Shown piece by piece: positions 1 to 5,431 of a stretch of 14,410 nucleotides of DNA. The translations under genes and the position numbers were made by a program. Source of the DNA: an uncultured Rhodospirillaceae bacterium (GTDB taxonomy: Bacteria > Pseudomonadota > Alphaproteobacteria > Azospirillales > Azospirillaceae); assembly GCA_937927415.1 (NCBI GenBank), contig CALBDS010000027.1:1-14410 (forward strand), written 5' to 3'. Below the pieces are notes generated by a model that saw nothing but the letters and a program-made list of their open reading frames with translations, was not told the origin of the DNA and did no database searches. The number at the start of each line of letters is the position of its first letter. The first letter of the stretch is position 1.

Positions 1-40
1 CAAAACTCAGACGCCGGACCCTACTTTGCCAAGGCGGCGC

Positions 41-346
41 TCACCGGAGGCGTACGAACTGGCCGGCGCCATGCCACATGACGATGGGGTATTTCCGGGG
101 GCTCACCGGGATCTGGTAGAAGGCGTAGAGATGGTCGCCATGGTAGGTCTGCCCGGCGGCCTCCAGCGGCTTCTTGGGGTCGAAGGTGCCCGGAGCGGTC
201 ACCACCGTCCCGCCAACGGCAAAACTGCCCTGCTCCTGGATCACCAGCGGCTCGGGCTTGCTCGCCTCTTGGGCCAGGGCTTCAACCGACGTGAGAAGGG
301 TTGCCGACACCAGCACCGGTGCGAGCAGGAGCGTCCAAGGTTTCAA
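41..346 (-). pseudogene. Truncated N-terminal part of an exported alpha/beta-hydrolase-like protein
   Basis: About 101 codons start at a TTG (344-346), with a good ribosome-binding sequence AGAGGA just upstream on the minus strand. The product opens with a signal peptide: a short basic start, a hydrophobic run to about residue 22, then ALAQ-E near residues 24-27. The mature part runs to YPIVMWHGAGQF (about residues 86-97). That motif is typical of the first strand and oxyanion-hole region of a family of secreted alpha/beta hydrolases that I recall as well over 300 residues long. Reading then stops after four more residues (VRLR). The nucleophile elbow and catalytic Asp/His are therefore absent, and the gene is very probably cut. 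Read outward on the minus strand, the bases past the stop start GTGAGCGCC. This loosely resembles an IS66-type terminus (GTAAGCG), so insertion or recombination near position 44 is possible but unproven. Family call moderately sure; cause of truncation unsure. Confidence 0.55.
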
Positions 347-390
347 GGCCGGTTTCCTCTTCGATCAAACCGACCCGATGCTAACAGCCG

Positions 391-404
391 ATCAATTCCT
401 TGAT
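391..404. promoter_or_regulatory. Short inverted repeat upstream of the hydrolase fragment
   Basis: ATCAA-TTCC-TTGAT is a perfect 5-bp inverted repeat with a 4-bp centre, about 45 bp before the TTG start of the truncated hydrolase. The place and form would suit a dimeric regulator site, for example LysR-type, but the spacing is not an exact T-N11-A box. The rest of 347-560 shows no convincing gene; it is the shared upstream/downstream space between the hydrolase fragment and the protease gene. Confidence 0.22.
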
Positions 405-560
405 TAGGATGGGAACTGCGATAGGCTTGATAAGCAGTGCTAATGAATGAGTGCCCAACCACAAACCGCAGGAAAGGACTGTGGTGGAGGCTGTTTCCTC
501 TCAATCAGCCGACACAAAAGGCTTCGCTTGGCTGCACCGGTGGAACATTAACCCCGTCGT

Positions 561-1376
561 TCAGAGATCGGCCTCCGAGAGAAATTGGGCGATGTGCTCG
601 ATGCGCGTCGCAAAGAGGAATCGATCGGCCGTGTCCCATCCCCAGACAATGCCTGTGAGGCGTGCGACGCCAGGCGTCCAGGCTTCCCCGCGTTGCGCGA
701 ACTCGACGAGTCTCGTGTTCCAGACGAACGAGCCGCTCATTCCATGTGGATCGAGCGGAATCGAACTTTTCCTTCCATCGGTCGCGGTCGTCGCCTCCGG
801 GTGCCATTGCAGGGCGAAGTGATAGTCAGGATCGAAGGCGGAGTGAGAGATCGAGCGACGTGTCTCTTCCGGCTCCAGCGTTTCATCATATTCCTGGGTC
901 AGATAGGGGGTGCCCGGCGTGAAGAGCATCTTGGCCATGGCCGAAAAATAGGATTTCTCGCCGGTGAAGCCGAGAACGAAAAGATACTCCGCTTGCAGCG
1001 GAGCGTGGCTGGCCTCAAAGCGATGGTCGGGAAACGACATCGCGCTATGGCGGACACTATTCCAGTGGTCATCGACGGGACTGACGGCCAGGTCATGGGG
1101 CGCCGCTTTTGCCGCGAACGGAGCGGTGATCCGGATATAGTCCTCGGAATCGAAGCATTTGCGAGCGAGGGAATGCTGCGCGACAGTTGCCGCGACATGA
1201 TCGTTTGTCAGCAGGAGCCGCTTGCCGCGCCAGTGAACATACCCACCTGAGCCGACATGCTGGCCGCTATTCTCATCCAGTATCCCCGAGATCGGCGTGA
1301 TGAATGGCGCCATCTGGAGGGTCATCAGGTTTGACACGGTAGCGAGACGGTCTTCCAGGGTCGGTTCTTCGCTCAT
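561..1376 (-). CDS. Trypsin-like serine protease, cytosolic, last gene of the AbiE-linked cassette
   Basis: A 271-residue protein with a trypsin-like (S1/chymotrypsin-fold) peptidase layout. The His box LLLTNDHVA places the catalytic His at residue 60, PHDLAV gives Asp95, and HGMSGSFVW gives the nucleophile Ser214 in a G-x-S-G-S context. All three triad residues are present and correctly ordered, so it should be active. There is no signal peptide or membrane helix, which is unusual for housekeeping trypsin-like proteases (DegP/HtrA are exported and carry PDZ domains, absent here). That points to an intracellular target. It starts 34 bp after the TIGR02391 gene stops, on the same strand, behind a purine-rich but weak ribosome-binding stretch, so it is most likely co-transcribed. 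In bacterial immunity, trypsin-like domains act as effectors or as activators that cleave a partner; either role here is inference. The substrate is unknown. The protease call is sure, the defence role only plausible. Confidence 0.8.
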   Translation of the reverse strand: MSEEPTLEDRLATVSNLMTLQMAPFITPISGILDENSGQHVGSGGYVHWRGKRLLLTNDHVAATVAQHSLARKCFDSEDYIRITAPFAAKAAPHDLAVSPVDDHWNSVRHSAMSFPDHRFEASHAPLQAEYLFVLGFTGEKSYFSAMAKMLFTPGTPYLTQEYDETLEPEETRRSISHSAFDPDYHFALQWHPEATTATDGRKSSIPLDPHGMSGSFVWNTRLVEFAQRGEAWTPGVARLTGIVWGWDTADRFLFATRIEHIAQFLSEADL

Positions 1377-1410
1377 GCTGGGTTCTTTTTTCTTATGGCG
1401 TGGCGGATCG

Positions 1411-2208
1411 TTAGACCCTTGGGGGCATATGCGCCTTGTCGAGGCGGCGATGGATCAGGGAGACGATCGTCAGCAGGTCCTCGGCATCCTCCTTTGACAT
1501 CGCCCAGTGGATGCGGGCTTCGTGGGCCGTCGGATTGCGGAACATTCCGAAGGTTCCGCGCACGAGATTGGCAAACCCGCTCTGCTCGCTGCGCTCGCTT
1601 ATCGTGCTGCGGGGATTGATCGCTAGAAGCGGTGGATCGCCACCGAGAACCCGATCGACAAGCGTCGCACCGTCATCTGAAAGGCCGGTGCGCGTCCGCA
1701 TCTTCTCGGCGACGCTTTTCACGGCCTCCTGAACGGCGTGAAAGTAGTTGTCAGCCAGCAACTCGGCCCGGCAGAACTTCAGCACGTCGGGATGAACGCC
1801 CCTGCCTTCGAGATCGGTCCTCAGATCCCGTGCGCGTCGCTGGGCTTCAGGCAGCGTCTGGGCGGCCTCGATCGCCGTGAGGCTGCCTGCCTCGTCCACC
1901 ACGAGCCCGGCGAATGCGAGAGCCTGATTCAGCAACGCGCGCATCGGCTCAAAACGCTCCGGAGCGCGGCTGTAGCGCGCCGGTTTCATGGCAAGACGGA
2001 TAAATTCCAGAACGTGCGTGCGGTTCTGCTTGGTGTTCTGGCTTTCGACGAAGGCGTTGTAGATGCGGATGCGCTTCGTGATCGGGCCAGGATCGTTCAT
2101 CTTGCTGGACGCAAGAAGATGCTGGATTTCCGGTCCGGTCAGGCCATCAGTCGTGTCGCCGAGTGCGCCCGCGATAGCCTTCAACTGGTCTTGCGAGAAG
2201 AAGGCCAC
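1411..2208 (-). CDS. TIGR02391 (Hypoth_Ymh) family protein with HEPN-like motif
   Basis: Starts at GTG 2206-2208, giving 265 residues that begin AFFSQDQLKAIAGALGDT. An earlier in-frame ATG at 2289 would overlap the toxin gene by about 70 bp and add a basic stretch with no family look. The GTG has GAGGG seven bases upstream and lies 10 bp past the toxin stop. The N-terminal third resembles proteins that open with a small helical domain (TGPEIxHLL). The C-terminal part, about residues 140-262, matches the Ymh/TIGR02391 pattern: an all-helical segment (NYFHAVQEAVKSVAEKM) followed by GMFRNPTAHE. R224-N-P-T-A-H229 fits the R-x4-6-H signature of HEPN ribonucleases. The Ymh family has no settled function. 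The HEPN link is my inference from motif and helix layout. It sits between an AbiEii toxin and a protease, so a toxin, effector or sensor role in a defence operon is likely. Confidence 0.75.
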   Translation of the reverse strand: MAFFSQDQLKAIAGALGDTTDGLTGPEIQHLLASSKMNDPGPITKRIRIYNAFVESQNTKQNRTHVLEFIRLAMKPARYSRAPERFEPMRALLNQALAFAGLVVDEAGSLTAIEAAQTLPEAQRRARDLRTDLEGRGVHPDVLKFCRAELLADNYFHAVQEAVKSVAEKMRTRTGLSDDGATLVDRVLGGDPPLLAINPRSTISERSEQSGFANLVRGTFGMFRNPTAHEARIHWAMSKEDAEDLLTIVSLIHRRLDKAHMPPRV

Positions 2209-2218
2209 GCGCTCGCCC

Positions 2219-3277
2219 TCACTGACCGTTGTCGCCAGCCGAGGAGTTGATCGCGTCCTGCGCCGTCTTGATCCGAGCGAGAACATCATCGAACGGCATG
2301 GGTTTGTCGTCGAACATCATCGGGGCCATGTCGCGGTAGTCGGCGCGAAGATCCTTGATGCGATCCACCGCCGGCATGAGCTGCAATGTGCCCGGGCGTG
2401 CGGTCTCGTAGCTCGCCCAGCCTGAACGGAAGAAAACCGACTTGTGCTTCGCGACCTGGTCGAGAAGCTCGAAATCGGCGGACGCAGCTTTACCGTCCTC
2501 GGTGTCGAGGAGCATGGCGAAATCGTAATAGTGTCGCGAGAAATATTGCGGTGTTGGCGAATCCTTCGGCCGATGGGCTTCAGCGTGGAGCGCCGTTGCC
2601 TTCTCCCAGAAGGTGCGCCGCGCCGACAGCACGGTCACGGTGCAGTCGGGATCGTCGAAGAAGTCCGGAAAATCGTCCGCCGCATAGGGACGGATGGCTT
2701 TGGCTTCGGTCGGCCATGGATCGCCGCGCGCGCCAAGCTCCAGCTTCACCCGCGGCGTGATGTAGGCCATGCCGTCATACTCCGTCCGCGACAGCGCGGC
2801 GGGATAGTGAAAGTTCACGGTCTGGGAATCGTCGGCGTCGATTTCCAGCGACCATTCGCCGTTGGTCGGTTCACCGAGATGCTGCACGATCACGGCGCGC
2901 AGCGCCGGGAGCAGCTTTTCGGCGATGTGTTTCTCGACATTGCGCACCAAGTCCTTGATGAGATTGCCCGCCTGCTTCTTGCTGATGCCTTCCTTTTCGG
3001 GATCGCGCTCACCCGAATAGCCGAGATCGGCACGATCGAAAGACAGGTCGATGTCCTCGGAAAACCGCCGGATCGCACCGAACGCCTTGGATAGGGACGT
3101 TCCGCCCTTGAAGACCAGAGCGGGGGCATCCCCCTTTTGCAACTCGAACAACCGCTTCAACGTCCAGCAGACCCAGAAGTCCTTTTCGATGATGGTGTCG
3201 GCAACACCACGGGCCGCCGCGGTCTCGCCGAAGAGAGCCGCGCGGTCGGCTGCGGGGAGGCGAGCGACCTTATCCAT
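2219..3277 (-). CDS. abiEii: AbiEii/AbiGii-type nucleotidyltransferase toxin (type IV toxin-antitoxin)
   Basis: A 352-residue protein with the AbiEii nucleotidyltransferase signature. The helix EKDFWVCWTLKRLFEL comes first. Then FKGGTSLSKAFG (Gly58-Gly59-Thr60-Ser61...Lys64) precedes the metal-binding pair in FSEDIDLSFDR (Asp75 and Asp77), the G-S...D-x-D core of DNA polymerase beta-like transferases. Further conserved blocks are RVKLEL (Lys178, Glu180), TFWEKATALH (Glu225, Lys226, His231) and SRHYYDF (Asp252). Known AbiEii-type toxins use NTPs and cause bacteriostasis and phage abortive infection; MenT relatives add nucleotides to tRNA acceptor ends. Whether this one targets tRNA is not visible. 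The ATG lies 8 bp inside the end of the antitoxin gene and has GGAG six bases upstream, a translationally coupled arrangement usual for AbiE pairs. All key residues look intact. Confident. Confidence 0.92.
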   Translation of the reverse strand: MDKVARLPAADRAALFGETAAARGVADTIIEKDFWVCWTLKRLFELQKGDAPALVFKGGTSLSKAFGAIRRFSEDIDLSFDRADLGYSGERDPEKEGISKKQAGNLIKDLVRNVEKHIAEKLLPALRAVIVQHLGEPTNGEWSLEIDADDSQTVNFHYPAALSRTEYDGMAYITPRVKLELGARGDPWPTEAKAIRPYAADDFPDFFDDPDCTVTVLSARRTFWEKATALHAEAHRPKDSPTPQYFSRHYYDFAMLLDTEDGKAASADFELLDQVAKHKSVFFRSGWASYETARPGTLQLMPAVDRIKDLRADYRDMAPMMFDDKPMPFDDVLARIKTAQDAINSSAGDNGQ

Positions 3278-3899
3278 CCACGGCTCCGGAAGGCGTGCCG
3301 GCGATCGATACGAGCGTCGGCCTCATCCACGCAGGCGCCTGGATGGCGTTTGTCGCAAGCGTCCTCTTGTCGCTTGGCGAAAGCCGGAGGGCGGCAATCT
3401 GGACGACGTCGGCAGCGCGCAAAGGCCCGACATGGCGGAGCGCCTGGACGACGGTGCCGGCCGGGCTGCCCGGAGCGATCAGGTGCTTGGGCGAAGCGTG
3501 ACGCAGGTCGACGACGCGCTTGCCGAGGACAACGCGGCGGGATGGTCCATCGGTGAGATAAGTGCTCTTGGCCGGGACCTGCGTAGACAAACCGAGGACG
3601 TTTGCCGCGCGCGCGCCGGCGATCTGCACCTGCGAGCCCGTCTCGCGTGCCAAGGCTTGCGCGACATCATCGGGCGCAGGGGAAAGCGGCCCGAGTTTCG
3701 GGTGAACCTTGGGAAAGTCGTACAAGCCTCGCGCCAGACGGCGCAACTGGCCTCCCTTGGCCAGACGGGATAGGGCCTGATCGACGGCGGCGCGTCCGGC
3801 CACGTCGAGGAAGTCGCTGGGCGTGAAGACACCTCCGCGTCCGCCAGCGCGGGCACGCTTCATGATCCGATCCGGAACGGATGTGGCAATCGTCTTCAT
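3270..3899 (-). CDS. DUF6088 / AbiEi-type antitoxin and autorepressor
   Basis: A 209-residue basic protein of the DUF6088 group, which partners AbiEii toxins. The N-terminal part (about residues 5-65) is a winged helix-turn-helix: GGVFTPSDFLD, then AAVDQALSRLAKGGQLRRLARGLYDFP, the helix-turn-helix plus wing seen in AbiEi proteins. The remaining part (about 75-205) is the antitoxin region (QVQIAGARAANVLGLSTQVP, then STYLTDGPSRRV). AbiEi proteins neutralise the toxin without a stable complex and repress their own operon by binding inverted repeats at the promoter. The perfect inverted repeat at 3901-3930, directly abutting this gene, fits that. The ATG at 3897-3899 has no ribosome-binding site, and the predicted transcript starts on it, suggesting a leaderless message. 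An internal Met13 is possible but would cut into the conserved N terminus. The gene overlaps the toxin gene by 8 bp. Confident about family; autoregulation inferred. Confidence 0.88.
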   Translation of the reverse strand: MKTIATSVPDRIMKRARAGGRGGVFTPSDFLDVAGRAAVDQALSRLAKGGQLRRLARGLYDFPKVHPKLGPLSPAPDDVAQALARETGSQVQIAGARAANVLGLSTQVPAKSTYLTDGPSRRVVLGKRVVDLRHASPKHLIAPGSPAGTVVQALRHVGPLRAADVVQIAALRLSPSDKRTLATNAIQAPAWMRPTLVSIAGTPSGAVDG

Positions 3900-3935
3900 A
3901 TGTCAGAAAATAAGGCATCTTTTTCTGACATTCAA
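3900..3935 (-). promoter_or_regulatory. Promoter of the antitoxin-toxin cassette, predicted leaderless
   Basis: On the minus strand TTGAAT (3935-3930) and TATTTT (3912-3907) are separated by exactly 17 bp, each matching four of six consensus positions. Seven bases after the -10 box comes the ATG of the antitoxin gene, so transcription should start at or within a base or two of the start codon. The spacer and -10 box are covered by the inverted repeat, so a bound antitoxin would block RNA polymerase. Confidence 0.6.
3901..3930. repeat. Perfect 10-10-10 inverted repeat, probable AbiEi operator
   Basis: TGTCAGAAAA, a 10-bp spacer TAAGGCATCT, then TTTTCTGACA: both arms match perfectly. The arms are centred 20 bp apart, two helical turns, placing two half-sites on the same DNA face. 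It overlaps the cassette promoter and ends 1 bp from the antitoxin start codon. AbiEi antitoxins are known to repress by binding inverted repeats at this position. Confidence 0.7.
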
Positions 3936-4104
3936 GGGGGACGGTTTTGGCGGCTCTTCGCGAGACTGCGGTAGTGAGGGATCGGCCCGCAGGCAGGCCG
4001 ACGAGCTGGCCTCGCCTTTGTGCGCCGAGTCTGCTATAGGAGGGGCGACGGTACTTTCTTGTGGTCGGCGAATCGGCGAAGGCTGGTGCGAAATTCGGTT
4101 CGGA

Positions 4105-4118
4105 GGGGCAATTGCCCC
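4105..4118. repeat. Perfect 14-bp palindrome
   Basis: GGGGCAATTGCCCC reads identically on both strands with no spacer. It lies in the gene-poor junction and has no obvious gene beside it. It could be an operator left over from a lost gene or simply chance. Confidence 0.4.
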
Positions 4119-4173
4119 CGATAGATGCCGAAACCCACAGAAAAATTTTTGCGGCAATTTCCCTTTAAAATCA

Positions 4174-4217
4174 ACACCGTAGCATTTTGACGACCTCGGT
4201 GTCGGTTTTTTGTCGTC
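4174..4217. other. Possible H-type pseudoknot-forming sequence
   Basis: ACACCG (4174-4179) pairs with CGGTGT (4197-4202). The loop of that stem contains GACGAC (4189-4194), which pairs with GTCGTC (4212-4217) downstream. The two perfect 6-bp stems interleave with loops of 9, 2 and 9 bases, the geometry of a classical H-type pseudoknot; the last loop holds a run of six T. No coding frame depends on it, so it could belong to an unrecognised small RNA or be coincidence. Confidence 0.25.
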
Positions 4218-4285
4218 CCGCGATAAAAAAACTCAACCATATCAACTGCATAGCTTGATTTTAAACAATCGAGTGGGAATGAAAT

Positions 4286-4323
4286 GACATGGTTCGCGGC
4301 GTTTCGCGAACGATCGCCATGTC
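4286..4323. repeat. Nested two-part hairpin
   Basis: GACATG (4286-4291) pairs with CATGTC (4318-4323), and directly inside it GTTCGCG (4292-4298) pairs with CGCGAAC (4305-4311) around a 6-base loop GCGTTT. A one-sided 6-base bulge (4312-4317) separates the two helices. No T-run follows on either strand, so it is not a standard terminator. Confidence 0.4.
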
Positions 4324-4362
4324 GCCATGACTAGCTGAAATCAAAAGAAAGTTAATCATTCA

Positions 4363-4474
4363 CTGTCAGAGCCTGTCGCCCTGAAGCGATGGGTTCTGAC
4401 GGTGCGCGCGGCGGTAGGCGTCTTTCGCGTCCGCCGGATTTTCGTCCTGCCGTCATGCCCAAAACTGACGGTAG
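4363..4474. repeat. Pair of stem-loops with related arms
   Basis: First stem: CTGTCAGA (4363-4370) with TCTGACGG (4395-4402), eight pairs including one G-T. Second stem: CTGCCGTCA (4447-4455) with TGACGGTAG (4466-4474), nine pairs including one G-T. Both use a TGACGG-like arm, and the first repeats the TGTCAGA core of the operator at 3901-3930. They may mark ends of a degraded mobile element or a structured transcript. Confidence 0.28.
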
Positions 4475-4604
4475 AGGTGGCCCTCTGTTCGCCGGACAGT
4501 TTTCCGGCCGGGATAAGCTTGGTTCAGGCCCGTGCATGCTGCCAACCCCGATCCCCGACCGTGAGGCCCTGCACAAAAATCGCGTCCCATAACCGATTGT
4601 CTGA

Positions 4605-4691
4605 TCATGGTGTCAACGTCTTCACCTTGCCCTGGTGGTTGGCATCAGCCGTCTTCGCCTTGAACTCCGCCGAATACCGCTTCCGTTTCAA
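4605..4691 (-). mobile_element. Remnant of an IS3-type transposase orfA start
   Basis: Reading from TTG 4691 gives LKRKRYSAEFKAK. This closely resembles the opening KRKRYSxEFKAK of IS3-group OrfA proteins, whose helix-turn-helix follows directly. Here the frame leaves the family pattern after 13 residues and stops at 4605, so only a stub remains. No second orf, DDE domain or matching terminal repeats can be pointed to in the window. Short match, so moderate to low certainty. Confidence 0.35.
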
Positions 4692-5076
4692 GCTTATCAA
4701 ACTGTCCGAAGAACGGGGCTGCCTCAAATCCAACCGTTTGGGACAAGCCGGACGGATATTGCATCTCATGACAAGTATGCGGGGCATCGTTCCGCAAGAG
4801 CAATATCCGACAGATGCTCAACGGAGCTCTATTGCTCTCCATAAAATACACGTACTGAAAAAATCGAAAATGCGACAACATTCCAACAGAAACATATTTT
4901 CCTTGAATGCTTCTATCGCGGATGGTCCAATCTTGTTGCATTGTATCAATGCGCTGCCCCAGGGCTTCCCGCGCCTCTATCGCAACTAATTTTTGAAAAT
5001 ATAAATAGAGACAAAATAGAATATAAACCACACCTATTACTGAGGAAATCGAAATGAAAATTAGAATAAATGCCAT
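4645..5076 (-). CDS. Doubtful hypothetical protein with one N-terminal membrane helix
   Basis: A 143-codon frame whose first 30 residues are strongly hydrophobic (MAFILIFISISSVIGVVYILF...), followed by a plausible cytoplasmic stretch up to about residue 50 (IEAREALGQRIDTMQQDW). Beyond that the sequence loses protein-like character and runs out of frame through the insertion-sequence stub. This suggests that at most the 5' end of a former gene is genuine. The start has a GGA motif nearby but lies inside the first codons of the oppositely oriented gene at 5054, overlapping it by 23 bp, and the frame runs across that gene's likely promoter. I keep it only as a possible disrupted gene. Confidence 0.2.
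   Translation of the reverse strand: MAFILIFISISSVIGVVYILFCLYLYFQKLVAIEAREALGQRIDTMQQDWTIRDRSIQGKYVSVGMLSHFRFFQYVYFMESNRAPLSICRILLLRNDAPHTCHEMQYPSGLSQTVGFEAAPFFGQFDKLETEAVFGGVQGEDG
4993..5022 (+). promoter_or_regulatory. Likely promoter of the small cysteine-rich protein gene
   Basis: TTGAAA (4993-4998), an 18-bp spacer, and TAGAAT (5017-5022), matching five of six consensus positions in each box. A start near 5030 would leave a leader of about 25 bases containing GAGGA before the ATG at 5054. The region is AT-rich, so chance matches are more likely than elsewhere. Confidence 0.45.
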
Positions 5077-5353
5077 AATTTTCCGTGCTTCAGTGAATAT
5101 TGCTTTATTTTTTAGTTTTCTTGTTCTTCAGTTTTCTCTTGCATCAATGGGAAATTTAGCGGTTGCTGGAAATTATGACCCAAATCAATTAATGGCATGC
5201 CATAAAGTGTGCTCTCAACAACGGCAGAAAGATGAACAATACTGCAAGTCAAAATTGGCAAATGATGCGGAAAAGATGAAGATTTGTATCCAAAGCGCTC
5301 GCAATGATGAAGATCGTTGCGATGCGTCTTGCGAACGGAAATTCGGCCGTTAA
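5054..5353 (+). CDS. Small exported protein with mirror-symmetric six-cysteine pattern
   Basis: 99 residues, unrecognised. The ATG has a clear GAGGA seven bases upstream. The first ~38 residues are a signal peptide: basic start MKIR, hydrophobic core IALFFSFLVLQFSLA, then a small-residue region ending LAVAG, so cleavage near 38-39 is likely. The mature part (about 60 residues) is hydrophilic and predicted helical by eye, with Cys49, 53, 64, 78, 89 and 93. The spacing is C-x3-C-x10-C-x13-C-x10-C-x3-C, a palindrome in cysteine spacing, as expected for a helical hairpin stapled by disulfides 49-93, 53-89 and 64-78. Similar C-x3-C ladders occur in alpha-hairpinins and CHCH proteins, but I do not claim homology. 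Composition is far more AT-rich than the flanks, suggesting transfer. The next gene begins 78 bp downstream on the same strand, so co-transcription is possible. Function unknown. Confidence 0.7.
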   Translation: MKIRINAIIFRASVNIALFFSFLVLQFSLASMGNLAVAGNYDPNQLMACHKVCSQQRQKDEQYCKSKLANDAEKMKICIQSARNDEDRCDASCERKFGR

Positions 5354-5431
5354 TCTGTATCTCTGGGGCAAAATGCCCGTTCCGAGGAATGTCAGGGGCG
5401 GCCATTCTGCTTTTCCGGGGATAGAGGGGCA

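Larger units (their letters stand above)
3936..5053. other. 1.1-kb gene-poor junction with palindromes, hairpins and mobile-element debris
   Basis: I see no convincing full gene here. Reading frames in 3950-4600 are short, lack recognisable domains and have poor starts. The stretch holds a 14-bp palindrome (4105-4118), a possible pseudoknot (4174-4217), a nested hairpin (4286-4323), two stem-loops sharing CTGAC-type arms (4363-4402, 4447-4474), a probable insertion-sequence remnant (4605-4691) and a doubtful minus-strand membrane-protein frame (4645-5076). Composition drifts from GC-rich before about 4750 to clearly AT-rich after about 4840. This reads like a recombination scar between the defence cassette and the chromosome-like right half. 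Confidence 0.6.

Noticed and set aside
585..1250. A 221-codon plus-strand frame opposite the protease gene
   Set aside because: No recognisable motif, whereas the minus strand carries a full catalytic triad.
2209..2289. Upstream ATG for the TIGR02391 gene
   Set aside because: It would overlap the toxin gene by about 70 bp and add an Arg-rich tail. The GTG at 2208 has a good ribosome-binding site and a family-like start.
4402..4989. A 195-codon plus-strand frame in the junction
   Set aside because: No domain, changes composition midway, and runs opposite the insertion-sequence stub; probably spurious.
5366..5378. Hairpin GGGCA-AAA-TGCCC between the small protein gene and the hybrid regulator as a terminator
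   Set aside because: Only a 5-bp stem with no T-run; too weak to claim transcription stops there, so co-transcription stays open.
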